Shown piece after piece: positions 1-5,783 of a DNA stretch of 5,793 bases. Under the pieces are notes generated by a model, which was not told where the DNA came from, ran no database searches, and saw only the letters and a program-made list of their open reading frames with translations. The translations under genes were made by a program, and so were the position numbers. Origin of the DNA: Chloroflexota bacterium (lineage in GTDB: Bacteria > Chloroflexota > Anaerolineae > Anaerolineales > Anaerolineaceae); NCBI GenBank assembly GCA_023406965.1, contig JAEXTI010000054.1, positions 1-5,793 on the forward strand, read 5' to 3'. The first letter of the stretch is position 1; each line of letters begins with the position of its first letter.

Positions 1-35
1 GTGGGGCGGGATAAGCTTTTGGTGAGAGTAGCCAT
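1..35 (-). CDS. Start of a third ABC operon gene (partial)
   Basis: An ATG at 35-33 opens a frame that stays open to the window edge and reads MATLTKSLSRP, 11 codons plus two bases. A Shine-Dalgarno sequence AGGAG lies at 49-45, nine bases before the ATG, and overlaps the TAG stop of the permease gene (50-48). This suggests translational coupling to that gene. ABC-2 exporters often carry two permease genes after the ATPase, so a second permease is the likeliest product, but that is inferred from position only. Eleven residues show no domain. The gene is cut by the window edge, not necessarily broken. Confidence 0.6.
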   Translation of the reverse strand, partial: MATLTKSLSRP

Positions 36-47
36 GATTTTGATCTC

Positions 48-929
48 CTAGAATTGCCCAACGGTTCCGCGGCGGCTGGCGCGGCGCTCCATGAAGGAGA
101 AGGCCAGGTAGCCGGTGATGAGCCAGAAGGCGCCGAAGAGGAGCAGTTTGAGCAGGTCGCCTTGAATGGCGGCAGGGGGAGCGGCGGTGAGCGCGGCGGC
201 GCGCCCGGCGCGGATGATGAGCGTGGGGGGCAGCCATTCGGCGAAGGACTGCATCCAGATGGGCATGACGCTGAGCGGGTAGGTGATGCCGCAGAAGATC
301 ATCACCAGTCCGCGCACCAGTTGGACCAGGGTGCCGGCTTCGCGGGCGGCGATGACCAGGCTGGCAAAGACGAAGCCGATGCCGTACAGGCTGGGCATGG
401 AGGCCAGGACCACCAGGAGCAAGCTGAGCAGGTTGGCATTGAAGCGCAAGCCGAAAAAGAGGCTGAATTCCAAAATGGACACGACGATGAACACCAGCAT
501 GATGATGATTTGGACGGGACTGACGCCCAGGAGAAAGCTAAAGCGCCAGGTGGGGCTGAGCCAGTTGGACTCGAGCGTGCCGCGCATTTGCTCGCCGCGC
601 AGGGCGAAACCCACGTTCCACAGGATGGTGTTCTGCCACATCCACACCAGCGTGCCGATGACGATGTAACCGAGGAAGTTCTCGGTGCCGGCGGTTTCGA
701 GGAAGCGGCCCAGGCCGCTGCCATCGGGGCCGGAGAGAGCCCGCGCGCTGAGGATGTAGGTGGAAGGGAAAATGACCGGCCAGATCAGCAGGGCGAAGAT
801 CCAGGAAGGATAGCGGATGAAGTGAGCCCATTCGCGCCAGACTACCATGCGAAAGGCGCGCAGTTCGGCGCCCATGGTGGTGCGGCTGAGGGATTGCGCC
901 GCGGGAACGGCAGAGAGAGTGGTTTCCAT
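48..929 (-). CDS. ABC-2 type transporter permease
   Basis: This is the 293-residue membrane subunit of an ABC exporter, expected to form the substrate path in the cytoplasmic membrane with the ATPase encoded just upstream. About six hydrophobic segments can be seen, near residues 43-62, 87-109, 139-161, 166-195, 204-222 and 260-280. Between the second and third lies a cytoplasmic loop with GEQMRGTLESNWLSP (112-126), matching the E-x-x-x-GTLE signature of ABC-2 permeases. The N-terminus is about 40 mostly polar residues with no signal peptide, and the C-terminus is basic (ERRASRRG). The start is supported by GGAGG at 939-935, five bases before the ATG. Only 13 nt separate it from the ATPase stop, so the two are surely co-transcribed. 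The substrate (drug, lipid or polysaccharide) cannot be told from sequence. Confidence 0.93.
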   Translation of the reverse strand: METTLSAVPAAQSLSRTTMGAELRAFRMVVWREWAHFIRYPSWIFALLIWPVIFPSTYILSARALSGPDGSGLGRFLETAGTENFLGYIVIGTLVWMWQNTILWNVGFALRGEQMRGTLESNWLSPTWRFSFLLGVSPVQIIIMLVFIVVSILEFSLFFGLRFNANLLSLLLVVLASMPSLYGIGFVFASLVIAAREAGTLVQLVRGLVMIFCGITYPLSVMPIWMQSFAEWLPPTLIIRAGRAAALTAAPPAAIQGDLLKLLLFGAFWLITGYLAFSFMERRASRRGTVGQF

Positions 930-942
930 GATCGCCTCCGGG

Positions 943-1989
<1,047 letters not shown>

Positions 1990-2000
1990 AGGAACCTCAC

Positions 2001-2034
2001 GAGGCAATAAAATACCAGGCTCGTCCGGCCTGGT
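2001..2034 (-). promoter_or_regulatory. Leader hairpin with T-rich tail, possible attenuator
   Basis: On the minus strand ACCAGGC (2034-2028) pairs perfectly with GCCTGGT (2020-2014) across a 7-nt loop, and the hairpin is followed directly by ATTTTATTG (2013-2005). It sits in the leader of the ABC operon, just before the ribosome binding site. A GC-rich stem with a T-rich tail in a leader has the form of an intrinsic terminator or attenuator. The tail is interrupted by two A residues, so termination may be weak. No competing antiterminator stem is obvious. Function is inferred. Confidence 0.35.
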
Positions 2035-2050
2035 TTGGAGAGCATACAGT

Positions 2051-2064
2051 GTGCCGCACGGCAC
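2051..2064 (-). promoter_or_regulatory. Short palindrome in the ABC operon leader
   Basis: GTGCCG and CGGCAC are perfect inverted repeats separated by two bases, located about 15-27 bases downstream of the predicted transcription start. The site could be a repressor operator or a small RNA hairpin, although a two-base loop favours a DNA-binding site. It matches no operator I recognise, and no regulator gene is in the window. Confidence 0.3.
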
Positions 2065-2084
2065 AGGTTTTACATTCTGGATAT

Positions 2085-2113
2085 ACTATACAGCGAAAAT
2101 TTAATAACGTCAA
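2085..2113 (-). promoter_or_regulatory. Sigma-70-type promoter of the ABC operon
   Basis: On the minus strand TTGACG (2113-2108) and TATAGT (2090-2085) are separated by exactly 17 bases, each one base from the TTGACA/TATAAT consensus. They lie in the only clearly AT-rich stretch of the window (about 2070-2165), upstream of the ABC ATPase gene. Transcription would start near 2078, giving a leader of about 90 nt. This is the best promoter seen in the window, and it shows the ABC operon need not depend on read-through from the dGTPase operon. Confidence 0.7.
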
Positions 2114-2161
2114 TAGGTGTTTGAATATTATTTAAAAACGATATTGATTTTATTTAGTTTA

Positions 2162-2195
2162 TGTGTAAGGGCAGTTCATGAACTGCCCTTACACA
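2162..2195. repeat. Perfect 34-bp palindrome
   Basis: TGTGTAAGGGCAGTTCA (2162-2178) is followed with no spacer by its exact reverse complement (2179-2195). The centre is TTCATGAA. It lies at the edge of the AT-rich promoter stretch, about 50 bases upstream of the -35 box. No T-tract follows it on either strand, so it is not a typical intrinsic terminator. Similar palindromes with a TTCATGAA core and GGGC/GCCC arms are, from memory, dispersed in several bacterial genomes. A dispersed repeat is likelier than a gene-specific operator. Confidence 0.85.
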
Positions 2196-2216
2196 ATAAC
2201 TACGTATGGTTTGGGA

Positions 2217-2231
2217 CAGGCATTCTGCCTG
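2217..2231. repeat. Small CAGGC/GCCTG hairpin
   Basis: CAGGC (2217-2221) and GCCTG (2227-2231) are inverted repeats around a 5-base loop. The same arms recur, again with a 5-base loop, at 2570-2584. The two sites may be diverged members of one intergenic repeat family. On its own the stem is short. Confidence 0.4.
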
Positions 2232-2266
2232 CGCATCTGATGGAGCGCGGGTTGGTCCAGTTTTCA

Positions 2267-2327
2267 CCCTCACCTAACCTCTCCCTCGAGGGAGAGGAAC
2301 AGAGTCAGAGCGCCGAAGCGGTGAGGG
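2267..2327. repeat. Nested palindromic intergenic element
   Basis: The outer arms CCCTCACC (2267-2274) and GGTGAGGG (2320-2327) are perfect inverted repeats. Inside them is a perfect 20-bp palindrome of CCTCTCCCTC and its complement (2278-2297). A further GAGGGAGAGG (2323-2332) could pair alternatively with the inner left arm, so two folds compete. From memory, elements with CCCTCACC...CTCTCCC arms occur in many copies in several bacterial phyla. I read this as a dispersed repeat with no coding role. Confidence 0.7.
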
Positions 2328-2359
2328 AGAGGGACAGAACCCCGCGTTGCCGCAAACAA

Positions 2360-2387
2360 AAGACGCGGGTAAGAATCCCGCGCTACG
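2360..2387 (-). repeat. REP-like hairpin, copy 1 of a 28-bp repeat
   Basis: CGCGGG (2364-2369) pairs with CCCGCG (2377-2382) over a 7-base loop, and on the minus strand the hairpin is preceded by GTAG (2386-2383). The 28 bases recur at 2758-2785 with a single difference (T at 2376, A at 2774). Confidence 0.75.
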
Positions 2388-2442
2388 GGGAGCATTCCCA
2401 CGGCTCGTAGGGCGTGGGTTTTCCGACCTGACGTTGATGGGG
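2383..2442. repeat. 60-bp direct repeat, copy 1
   Basis: This 60-bp stretch aligns without gaps to 2504-2563 with 49 of 60 bases identical by hand count. The best kept part is the first 20 bases (one difference). Its internal GTAG-footed hairpin at 2407 is degenerate: the right arm no longer matches the left well, while the second copy keeps a perfect stem. Confidence 0.7.
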
Positions 2443-2449
2443 CGCGATC

Positions 2450-2473
2450 GGGGCTGGGGGACCCAGCCCCTAC
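2450..2473 (-). repeat. REP-like hairpin with GTAG foot
   Basis: On the minus strand GTAG (2473-2470) is followed by GGGCTGGG, a 3-base loop TCC (2461-2459) and CCCAGCCC, a perfect 8-bp stem; a ninth pair forms between 2470 and 2450. It has the same plan as the plus-strand hairpin at 2528-2550 in the opposite orientation, so the two could form a BIME-like pair. Confidence 0.75.
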
Positions 2474-2503
2474 CAGATGTGGCCCGCGGTGCAAGGCAAG
2501 ACG

Positions 2504-2563
2504 CTACGGGGAGCAATCCCACGGATGGTAGGGGTCGGGTTTCCCGACCCGATGTTGGCGGGG
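2504..2563. repeat. 60-bp direct repeat, copy 2
   Basis: This is the second copy of the 2383-2442 repeat, offset by 121 bases. It includes the intact GTAG-footed hairpin at 2528-2550. The spacing and shared flanks suggest a tandem duplication of a repeat unit followed by divergence, or two insertions of related composite elements. Confidence 0.7.
2528..2550 (+). repeat. REP-like hairpin, best example
   Basis: GTAG (2528-2531) is followed directly by GGGTCGGG (2532-2539), a TTT loop and CCCGACCC (2543-2550). The 8-bp stem is perfect. No T-tract follows it, so it is not a standard terminator. It is the clearest REP-form element in the window. Confidence 0.8.
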
Positions 2564-2588
2564 CCAATTCAGGCAGGGAGCCTGGCCC
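2561..2588. repeat. Bulged GC hairpin
   Basis: The outer arms GGGCC and GGCCC enclose an inner CAGGC/GCCTG stem (2570-2574 with 2580-2584), with an AATT bulge on one side. On the minus strand it is preceded by GTAC, one base off the GTAG foot of its neighbours. It may be a decayed member of the cluster. Confidence 0.5.
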
Positions 2589-2606
2589 GTACCGCCGTGT
2601 TTTCCG

Positions 2607-2729
2607 GTAGGGACACGGGGAAAGATGACGGAGTGGAGGTGATTCATCAACCCCCGTGTCCGGAAAAGGGAACGGCACGGGGGTTGGTTGGCGGGTTGGA
2701 TTGTCTTGCGCACATCCCCGTGCCGCTAC
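2607..2729. repeat. BIME-like pair of long hairpins
   Basis: Hairpin A pairs GGACACGGGG (2611-2620) with CCCCGTGTCC (2652-2661). Inside, GATGA (2624-2628) pairs with TCATC (2644-2648) after a symmetric 3x3 internal loop. Hairpin B pairs CGGCACGGGG (2673-2682) with CCCCGTGCCG (2716-2725). The outermost 14 bases, starting GTAG and ending CTAC, are inverted repeats of each other at 12 of 14 positions. Two related hairpins with oppositely oriented GTAG feet resemble a BIME, or a small non-autonomous mobile element. Confidence 0.65.
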
Positions 2730-2757
2730 GAGGAATACCTGGCTCAAGGGAGGGTGG

Positions 2758-2785
2758 AAGACGCGGGTAAGAAACCCGCGCTACG
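2758..2785 (-). repeat. REP-like hairpin just after the dGTPase gene
   Basis: CGCGGGT (2762-2768) pairs with ACCCGCG (2774-2780) over a 5-base loop, and on the minus strand it is preceded by GTAG (2784-2781). It repeats 2360-2387 with one difference. It lies about 40 bases past the dGTPase stop and could protect or end that transcript. The tail TCTTCC is a poor terminator T-tract. Confidence 0.75.
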
Positions 2786-2821
2786 AAGAGGTGGACTCTG
2801 CGCAAGGCGGATAAATGCCCA

Positions 2822-3973
2822 TCAGGGCAGGCGGGTGGCGTCGAAGAGCTTTTGGTGCTCGTCGGTGGCGTAGCGGTCGGTCATCCCGGCGATGTGGTCG
2901 CAGACGGTGCGCTCCAGGCCGCGCTCGGGGATGAGGTCTTGCACGTGTTTGGGCAGAATGGAGGGCTCGCTGCAGAAGGCCTCGAACAGGGCGGTGATGA
3001 TGCGCTCGGCTTTGACCGCCATGCGCATGACGCGATAGTGACGGTAGAGGTTCTTGTAGAGGAAATCCTTCAATTCGCGGTTGCGACGGCGGGCCTCGTC
3101 GCTGAAGGCGACCACGTTGTAGGGCAGGCGCTGAAGCTCATCCACCGAACGAACCAGGCTTTCGCGCAGGCGCTGGTCAGTGTTTTGGACCACGTCGGTG
3201 ACGGAGATGCCGATCAGGCGGCGGATGAGCTGGTGGCGGGTGAGGTCGTCGAGCACGCCACCCTTCCAGCCGATGCTCTCGGTGACTACTTCCCACAGGG
3301 CGATGCCGGAGAGCATGGCCGGGGTGATCATGCCGGAGCGCAGGCCGTCGTCCAGGTCGTGGGCGGTGTAGGTCATTTCGTCGGCCACGTTGGCAATCTG
3401 GGCTTCCATGTGACCGCGCAGTTCGGGGTTAAAGTCACGAGCGTCGGAAACGTCGTACTCGGTCTCGTGCTTGACCATGCCTTCCAGCACTTCCCAGGTC
3501 AGGTTGAGGCCGGGGAAGTCGGGATAGCGCTGCTCCAGATGGGTGACGATGCGCACGGACTGCTTGTTGTGGTCAAAGCCGCCGTGTTCTTTCATCAGCT
3601 TGGCCAGGGTCATTTCGCCGGAATGGCCGAAGGCGGGGTGACCCAGGTCGTGTGCCAGGCAGATAGTCTCGGTGAGAATTTCGTTGGCGCCGAGGGCCAC
3701 GGCGATGGATCGCCCGATTTGGGCCACTTCGAGGGTGTGGGTCAGGCGCGTGCGGTAGTAGTCGCCTTCATAGTTGATGAACACCTGGGTTTTGTACTCC
3801 AGGCGGCGGAAGGCGGTGGTGTGCAGAATGCGGTCGCGGTCACGCTGGAAGGCGGTGCGGAAGGGGGCTTCGTCTTCAGGGAATTTGCGACCGCGCGAGC
3901 TCTTGCTACGGCAGGCATAGGGGGCAAGACCCTGGCTTTCCAGATCCTCGAGTTTTTCACGGGTGAACAGCAT
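2822..3973 (-). CDS. dgt: HD-domain dGTPase (dNTP triphosphohydrolase)
   Basis: This 383-residue enzyme belongs to the dGTPase family, which cleaves dGTP (often other dNTPs too) to the deoxynucleoside and triphosphate in the cytoplasm. The HD metal site is complete: H79 in RLTHTLEV, H108-D109 in LAHDLGHPAFGHSGE, and D198 in ADEMTYTAHD. Also typical are the N-terminal RDRDRILHTTAFRRLEYKTQV (44-64) and FDHNKQSVRIVTHLE (133-147). The length fits the shorter 'type 2' bacterial branch, not the roughly 500-residue E. coli enzyme. The start has AAGGA nine bases upstream. Its ATG is 6 nt from the isopentenyl phosphate kinase stop, so it is the last gene of that unit. Some dGTPases restrict phage by draining dNTPs, but the metabolic neighbours here favour nucleotide-pool housekeeping. 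The exact substrate is unknown. Confidence 0.93.
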   Translation of the reverse strand: MLFTREKLEDLESQGLAPYACRSKSSRGRKFPEDEAPFRTAFQRDRDRILHTTAFRRLEYKTQVFINYEGDYYRTRLTHTLEVAQIGRSIAVALGANEILTETICLAHDLGHPAFGHSGEMTLAKLMKEHGGFDHNKQSVRIVTHLEQRYPDFPGLNLTWEVLEGMVKHETEYDVSDARDFNPELRGHMEAQIANVADEMTYTAHDLDDGLRSGMITPAMLSGIALWEVVTESIGWKGGVLDDLTRHQLIRRLIGISVTDVVQNTDQRLRESLVRSVDELQRLPYNVVAFSDEARRRNRELKDFLYKNLYRHYRVMRMAVKAERIITALFEAFCSEPSILPKHVQDLIPERGLERTVCDHIAGMTDRYATDEHQKLFDATRLP

Positions 3974-3979
3974 TTTGGT

Positions 3980-4825
3980 CTATCCTTTCGGGGAGTACCC
4001 TTGTGCATCCAGAAGTGTGGCGGTGCCGGGGACAAGGACACGTGTCCCGCAGGCGTCGCCGAGTAACGCGGATTGAACGGCCCCGGCTTGCAGGCCGGAG
4101 AAAATGAAGGCCTCTAGCCCAGGAATTTGGGCGGAAAGGCGCAGCATGAGGTTGACTTTTTCGAGCATCCCGCCGGTCACATCCACGCTGGCCGAGCCGG
4201 AGATGCCAGAGGCGGCAGAGGGGAGGTTTTGCGGGGTAATTTCAGGCAGCAGGCGCGTGCAGGCGGGAAAATCGGCCCATACGCCGGCTTCCAATCCGGC
4301 CAGCAAGATGCGCGCCGGGCGCAGCAGCGGCGCCAGGGCAGTGAAGGCGTCTTCGGTAGAGAGGATGGTGCCGCCGCGAACCGTGTCGAAGGCCACATCG
4401 CCGTTGACCAGGGGGATCAGCCCGGCGTGCAGAGCGCGGGTGAAGAACTGGGCGGTGGGCAGTTGGGGGATGCCATCGGCGGCGAGGAGGGTGGCGGAAG
4501 GGGGCAGAGCGACGACCGGTAGCCCGGCCTCAAGCAGAGCCTCGACCACAATCTGGTTGAGGGCGCGGGCATCTTGCCAGACTTCGGCGAAGCCCATCCA
4601 TTGAGCCGGGGTGCGCACGCCCTGGCGGGTGTTGTGCTTGCGGGCGGGGACATGCCCAAACGAACCTGAGCCATGCCCGATGACCAATCGCAGATCGGGC
4701 CGAGCGGCGCGGGCTGCGGCGATTTCGGCGGCCAGGCGGGCCAGCACGTCGCGACGCGGGGTGCGCGGCGAGTCCTTGTCGGTGATGAGCGATCCGCCCA
4801 GCTTGAGGAAGATCAGGGGCGTCAT
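3980..4825 (-). CDS. ipk: Isopentenyl phosphate kinase (alternative mevalonate pathway)
   Basis: This 281-residue protein of the amino acid kinase fold should phosphorylate isopentenyl phosphate to isopentenyl diphosphate with ATP. It shows FLKLGGSLITDK (6-17), HGSGSFGH (51-58) and SVDVTGGM (213-220). H58 aligns with H60 of the Methanocaldococcus jannaschii enzyme, the histidine that marks this family, and K8 and K17 match its active-site lysines. Differences from that enzyme are HGSG for HGGG, NGDVAFD for HGDIVID (141-147), STED for SGDD (156-159) and GLEAGV for TDVDGV (177-182). The ATG is 7 nt after the mevalonate kinase stop, and its ribosome site TGAGG overlaps that stop, so the two are coupled. 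A fosfomycin-kinase-like role is possible but much less likely beside mevalonate kinase. Confidence 0.88.
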   Translation of the reverse strand: MTPLIFLKLGGSLITDKDSPRTPRRDVLARLAAEIAAARAARPDLRLVIGHGSGSFGHVPARKHNTRQGVRTPAQWMGFAEVWQDARALNQIVVEALLEAGLPVVALPPSATLLAADGIPQLPTAQFFTRALHAGLIPLVNGDVAFDTVRGGTILSTEDAFTALAPLLRPARILLAGLEAGVWADFPACTRLLPEITPQNLPSAASGISGSASVDVTGGMLEKVNLMLRLSAQIPGLEAFIFSGLQAGAVQSALLGDACGTRVLVPGTATLLDAQGYSPKG

Positions 4826-4832
4826 GCGTACC

Positions 4833-5783
4833 TCAAGGGGTGGCCCGGACCACAGTGGTAATGGTGTGGACGGCCCCGGCTTCGCGGAGGGCCGCGGAAA
4901 CGTCTTCGGCCAGTTCGGGTTCTACGAGAGCGATCATGTTGCCGCCGCGCCCGCCGCCGCTCAGCTTGGCGCCCAAGGCCCCGGCGGCCAGGGCAGCCGT
5001 GACCAGGCGGTTCAATTCGGGGCAGGAAACGCCCAACTGGTGCAGGAAGGCGTGGTTGGCGATGAGCAGGGGGCCGAGGTCGAAGGGGTCGCCTTCTTCG
5101 ATGACCCTACGGGCCTGCTCGGCGATGGCCCCGATGTGGTTGAAGATTGGCTCGTAGGTGGTCGGGTCGGATTCGTAGCGGGCGCGCAGGTCGCCGACGA
5201 CGGTGCCAGTGGGGCTGGGCAGGCCGCTGTTGCCGATGACCAGGGTGAAGGGTTGAACCACGCGCAAGGTTTCGAAAGGCTGCCCGCGGACGAAGTACAC
5301 CGGGCGGTTGTGGGCGATGACGGTGTTGTCGATGCCGGAGGGCGTGCCGTGGTAGTACTGGTCGACGCGGTAGGCAATCTCGGAGACTTGAGAGTCGCTG
5401 AGGGGATGGCCGAGGAAGTTGGAGACGGCCCGGGCGATGGCCGCGGAGATGGCGGCGCCAGAGCCGAGACCCGCGGCGATGGGAATGGTGGAGGTGATGC
5501 GGATTTTGAAAGCAGGCAGGGCGGAAAGGTCTAGCATTTCCTGAACGGCCAGAATGGAGGTGACCAGGGGGTTCTCGGGGGGGAGTTCAGAAAGGAGAGC
5601 GTTCAAGCAGATGTCGGGCGCGTCGATTTGCACCGAGCCGGGCTGCCCGAGCGGGTTGGGGAGGATGACGGCGCGAGCCTGTACATCGCTAACGGGCACG
5701 GCGATGGCAGGGCGGTGGTAGACGACTGCATGCTCGCCAAAGAGGATGATCTTTCCGGGGGCCCAGGCGGCAATGGCTGGCAT
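4833..5783 (-). CDS. mvk: Mevalonate kinase (GHMP kinase family)
   Basis: This 316-residue GHMP kinase is expected to phosphorylate mevalonate to 5-phosphomevalonate with ATP in the cytoplasm. It has motif 1 APGKIILFGEHAVVY (8-22), motif 2 PIAAGLGSGAAISAA (101-115), HGTPSGIDN (145-153) and motif 3 AKLSGGGRGGNMIAL (272-286). K11 and D152 match the catalytic K13 and D204 of the mammalian enzyme. Two Mg2+ ligands differ: human S146 corresponds to G109 and E193 to D141. The length fits archaeal-type mevalonate kinases. The ATG at 5783 has no clear ribosome site; a TAA at 5789-5787, three bases before it, may be the stop of an upstream gene and would imply coupling. Another GHMP kinase specificity is possible, but HGTPSGID beside isopentenyl phosphate kinase argues for mevalonate. 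Confidence 0.9.
   Translation of the reverse strand: MPAIAAWAPGKIILFGEHAVVYHRPAIAVPVSDVQARAVILPNPLGQPGSVQIDAPDICLNALLSELPPENPLVTSILAVQEMLDLSALPAFKIRITSTIPIAAGLGSGAAISAAIARAVSNFLGHPLSDSQVSEIAYRVDQYYHGTPSGIDNTVIAHNRPVYFVRGQPFETLRVVQPFTLVIGNSGLPSPTGTVVGDLRARYESDPTTYEPIFNHIGAIAEQARRVIEEGDPFDLGPLLIANHAFLHQLGVSCPELNRLVTAALAAGALGAKLSGGGRGGNMIALVEPELAEDVSAALREAGAVHTITTVVRATP

Larger units (their letters stand above)
2341..2785. repeat. Cluster of REP-like elements (intergenic)
   Basis: This stretch has no supportable gene and is almost wholly built from GC-rich inverted repeats. At least five hairpins have the tetranucleotide GTAG at their 5' foot: plus strand at 2528 and 2607, minus strand at 2386, 2473 and 2784, with a sixth foot on the minus strand at 2729 and a degenerate one on the plus strand at 2407. 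CGCTACG, the complement of the foot with its first stem bases, occurs four times (2381-2387, 2502-2508, 2724-2730, 2779-2785). A GTAG foot beside a hairpin is the known form of REP sequences mobilised by RAYT (TnpA-REP) transposases. No such transposase gene is in the window. The cluster lies just downstream of the dGTPase stop and could also affect mRNA ends. Confidence 0.75.

Noticed and set aside
2274..2747. Proline/arginine-rich 157-codon minus-strand frame, and other open frames in the 2270-2870 gap
   Set aside because: They are translations of GC-rich palindromes and direct repeats. The composition is P, R, S and G rich and echoes the DNA repeats, there is no domain or convincing ribosome site, and overlapping frames on both strands are equally open.
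2341..2785. CRISPR array
   Set aside because: The repeats are not evenly spaced, differ in sequence and orientation, and lack uniform spacers. No cas gene is present.
2758..2785. Intrinsic terminator of the dgt unit
   Set aside because: The hairpin is strong and well placed, but the minus-strand tail TCTTCC is not a T-tract and the same hairpin recurs at 2360-2387. A REP-like repeat explains it better, though it may still affect the 3' end.
2822..3973. dGTPase as part of an anti-phage system
   Set aside because: Some dGTPases deplete dNTPs against phage, but the gene sits in an operon of isoprenoid biosynthesis and no defence partner is visible.
2852..4066. 404-codon open frame on the plus strand opposite dgt
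   Set aside because: Its codons align base for base with the dGTPase codons on the other strand. It stays open because that gene avoids TTA, CTA and TCA. The translation is biased to G, V, A, H and D and shows no domain, whereas the minus-strand protein has a full HD motif set.
4611..5534. 307-codon plus-strand frame opposite ipk and mvk
   Set aside because: It is in-phase antisense over mevalonate kinase and of low complexity. Both minus-strand kinases carry clear family motifs.
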